DNA from: JBBSEX01 sp038239345
GTDB taxonomy: Bacteria > Acidobacteriota > Terriglobia > Bryobacterales > Bryobacteraceae
Assembly (NCBI GenBank): GCA_038239345.1
Contig: JBBSEX010000103.1
Location: 1-6,669 of the forward strand
Length of the DNA: 6,669 nucleotides
Direction of reading: 5' to 3'
Shown: positions 6,070 to 6,669 of the stretch, piece after piece
Numbering within the stretch: position 1 is the first letter of the stretch
Layout of the letters: the number at the start of each line of letters is the position of its first letter
The notes under the pieces: generated by a model
Databases searched by the model: none
Seen by the model: only the letters and a program-made list of their open reading frames with translations
Told to the model about the DNA's origin: nothing
Program-made: the position numbers and the translations under genes

Positions 6070-6669
6070 TTGAACACACCTGAGCAGACTGGCCTCATTG
6101 GTATGGGGCTCCTGGGTTCGGCGCTAGCGCGGCGGTTAGGAGAGCACGGCTTTTCAGTCCTGGGCTACGATGTCGATCCCACTCGGCGCGAAGCAGCGGC
6201 CGCATCCAGAACGTCAATCAGCGATTCGCTGATTGACGTGGCTCGGCGATGTAAGCGGATCATCCTCAGTCTGCCGAATTCCGACATCGTCAATGAGGTG
6301 CTCGGTCAATTGGAACCGCACCTGGCAAAGGAAGCCGTAATTCTGGACACCACCACCGGCGCTCCCGAACATGCGATACGATCAGCGGAGCGATTGCAGG
6401 GGCTCGGTGTCGCCTATCTCGAAACCAACATCGGTGGTTCCAGCAAGCAAGTGCAAGCCGGGGATGCGATTGTTCTTTGCGGCGGCGAGGCAACGGCCTA
6501 TGCCCGATGTCAGGATCTGATTGCTTGCTTCGGACGCCAAGCATTCTATGTCGGTACCTCCGGTAGTGGCTCGCGCTTGAAACTCGTGCTTAACCTTGTT
6601 CTGGGGTTGAATCGTGCTGTGCTCGCCGAGGGTCTCGCGTTCGCCGAAGCGAGTGGGTTGTCCGCGCAG
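6070..6669 (+). CDS. Beta-hydroxyacid dehydrogenase (3-hydroxyisobutyrate dehydrogenase-like), N-terminal 200 aa
   Basis: The frame is open from TTG 6070 to the window edge, so the last third of the gene is missing. The start is placed at TTG because an in-frame stop (TAA 6043) precedes it, no ATG or GTG lies between, and the next ATG (6103, codon 12) would cut the nucleotide-binding loop. No clear ribosome binding site is visible. GLIGMGLLGSALARRL (Gly11, Gly13, Gly16) is the NAD(P)-binding glycine motif. IILSLPNSDIV and VILDTTTGAPE are usual strands of the family. GSRLKLVLNLVLG carries the catalytic lysine (Lys171) and the conserved Asn175. The substrate-loop motif, usually DAPVSGG, reads ETNIGGS, a clear departure that may mean a different substrate. 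The family oxidises or reduces beta-hydroxyacids such as 3-hydroxyisobutyrate or tartronate semialdehyde. A 29-bp perfect palindrome lies in codons 48-57. Confidence 0.88.
   Translation, partial: MNTPEQTGLIGMGLLGSALARRLGEHGFSVLGYDVDPTRREAAAASRTSISDSLIDVARRCKRIILSLPNSDIVNEVLGQLEPHLAKEAVILDTTTGAPEHAIRSAERLQGLGVAYLETNIGGSSKQVQAGDAIVLCGGEATAYARCQDLIACFGRQAFYVGTSGSGSRLKLVLNLVLGLNRAVLAEGLAFAEASGLSAQ
6211..6239. repeat. Perfect 29-bp palindrome inside the dehydrogenase gene
   Basis: The left arm ACGTCAATCAGCGA (6211-6224) and right arm TCGCTGATTGACGT (6226-6239) are exact reverse complements around a single central T (6225). It would fold as a 13-bp stem with a 3-nt loop. It lies within coding sequence (T-S-I-S-D-S-L-I-D-V) and keeps the frame. 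No T-run follows, so it is not an ordinary terminator. Confidence 0.9.

Noticed and set aside
1..6669. CRISPR arrays, tRNA or rRNA genes
   Set aside because: I found no regularly spaced repeats and no cloverleaf or rRNA-like sequence. The GTAAACCA stretch near 361-368 resembles a tRNA-Thr anticodon loop only in passing and lacks the other arms.

Overview
The window looks like a chromosomal segment of a soil-type Gram-negative bacterium. Acidobacteriota is my best guess, from a Tat-exported Gfo/Idh/MocA oxidoreductase, a small NTF2-like (SnoaL/DUF4440) protein and moderately GC-rich codons. This is inference from family distribution; no phylogenetic marker is present.

Layout from left to right. 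(1) 2-289: 3' end of an NTF2-like protein gene, cut by the window edge. (2) 290-517: a short gap with no supportable gene, holding a 9-9-9 inverted repeat. (3) 518-4306: a complete, compact Tn3-family transposon of 3,789 bp. It has 39-bp terminal inverted repeats (38/39 identical), a resolvase gene (tnpR, minus strand), a central region expected to hold res, and a full-length DDE transposase gene (tnpA, plus strand). Both genes end within about 11 bp of the inverted repeats, so there is no passenger gene. The 5-bp flanks match at 4 of 5 positions (GAAAG/GAAAA). (4) 4307-4488: the last ~60 codons of a tyrosine recombinase, directly abutting the right end of the transposon. The rest of that gene is not on the other side, so this is a remnant. 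(5) 4489-4757: a non-coding stretch leading into the next gene. (6) 4758-6050 and 6070-6669 (cut by the window edge): two dehydrogenase genes 19 bp apart and probably co-transcribed. The first is a predicted exported Gfo/Idh/MocA oxidoreductase; the second is a beta-hydroxyacid dehydrogenase (3-hydroxyisobutyrate/6-phosphogluconate dehydrogenase type).

How the parts work together. In the transposon, TnpA would pair and join the two ends to a target, leaving a cointegrate. TnpR would then resolve the cointegrate at res, between the two divergent promoters, and probably also repress both genes. The two dehydrogenases suggest sugar, polyol or hydroxy-acid catabolism, but their substrates cannot be read from the sequence.

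I see no convincing new multi-gene system. The observations most worth a second look are a perfect 29-bp palindrome inside the second dehydrogenase gene, the recombinase remnant with no matching left half, the 9-9-9 inverted repeat near it, and repeated 13-mers flanking the presumed res region.
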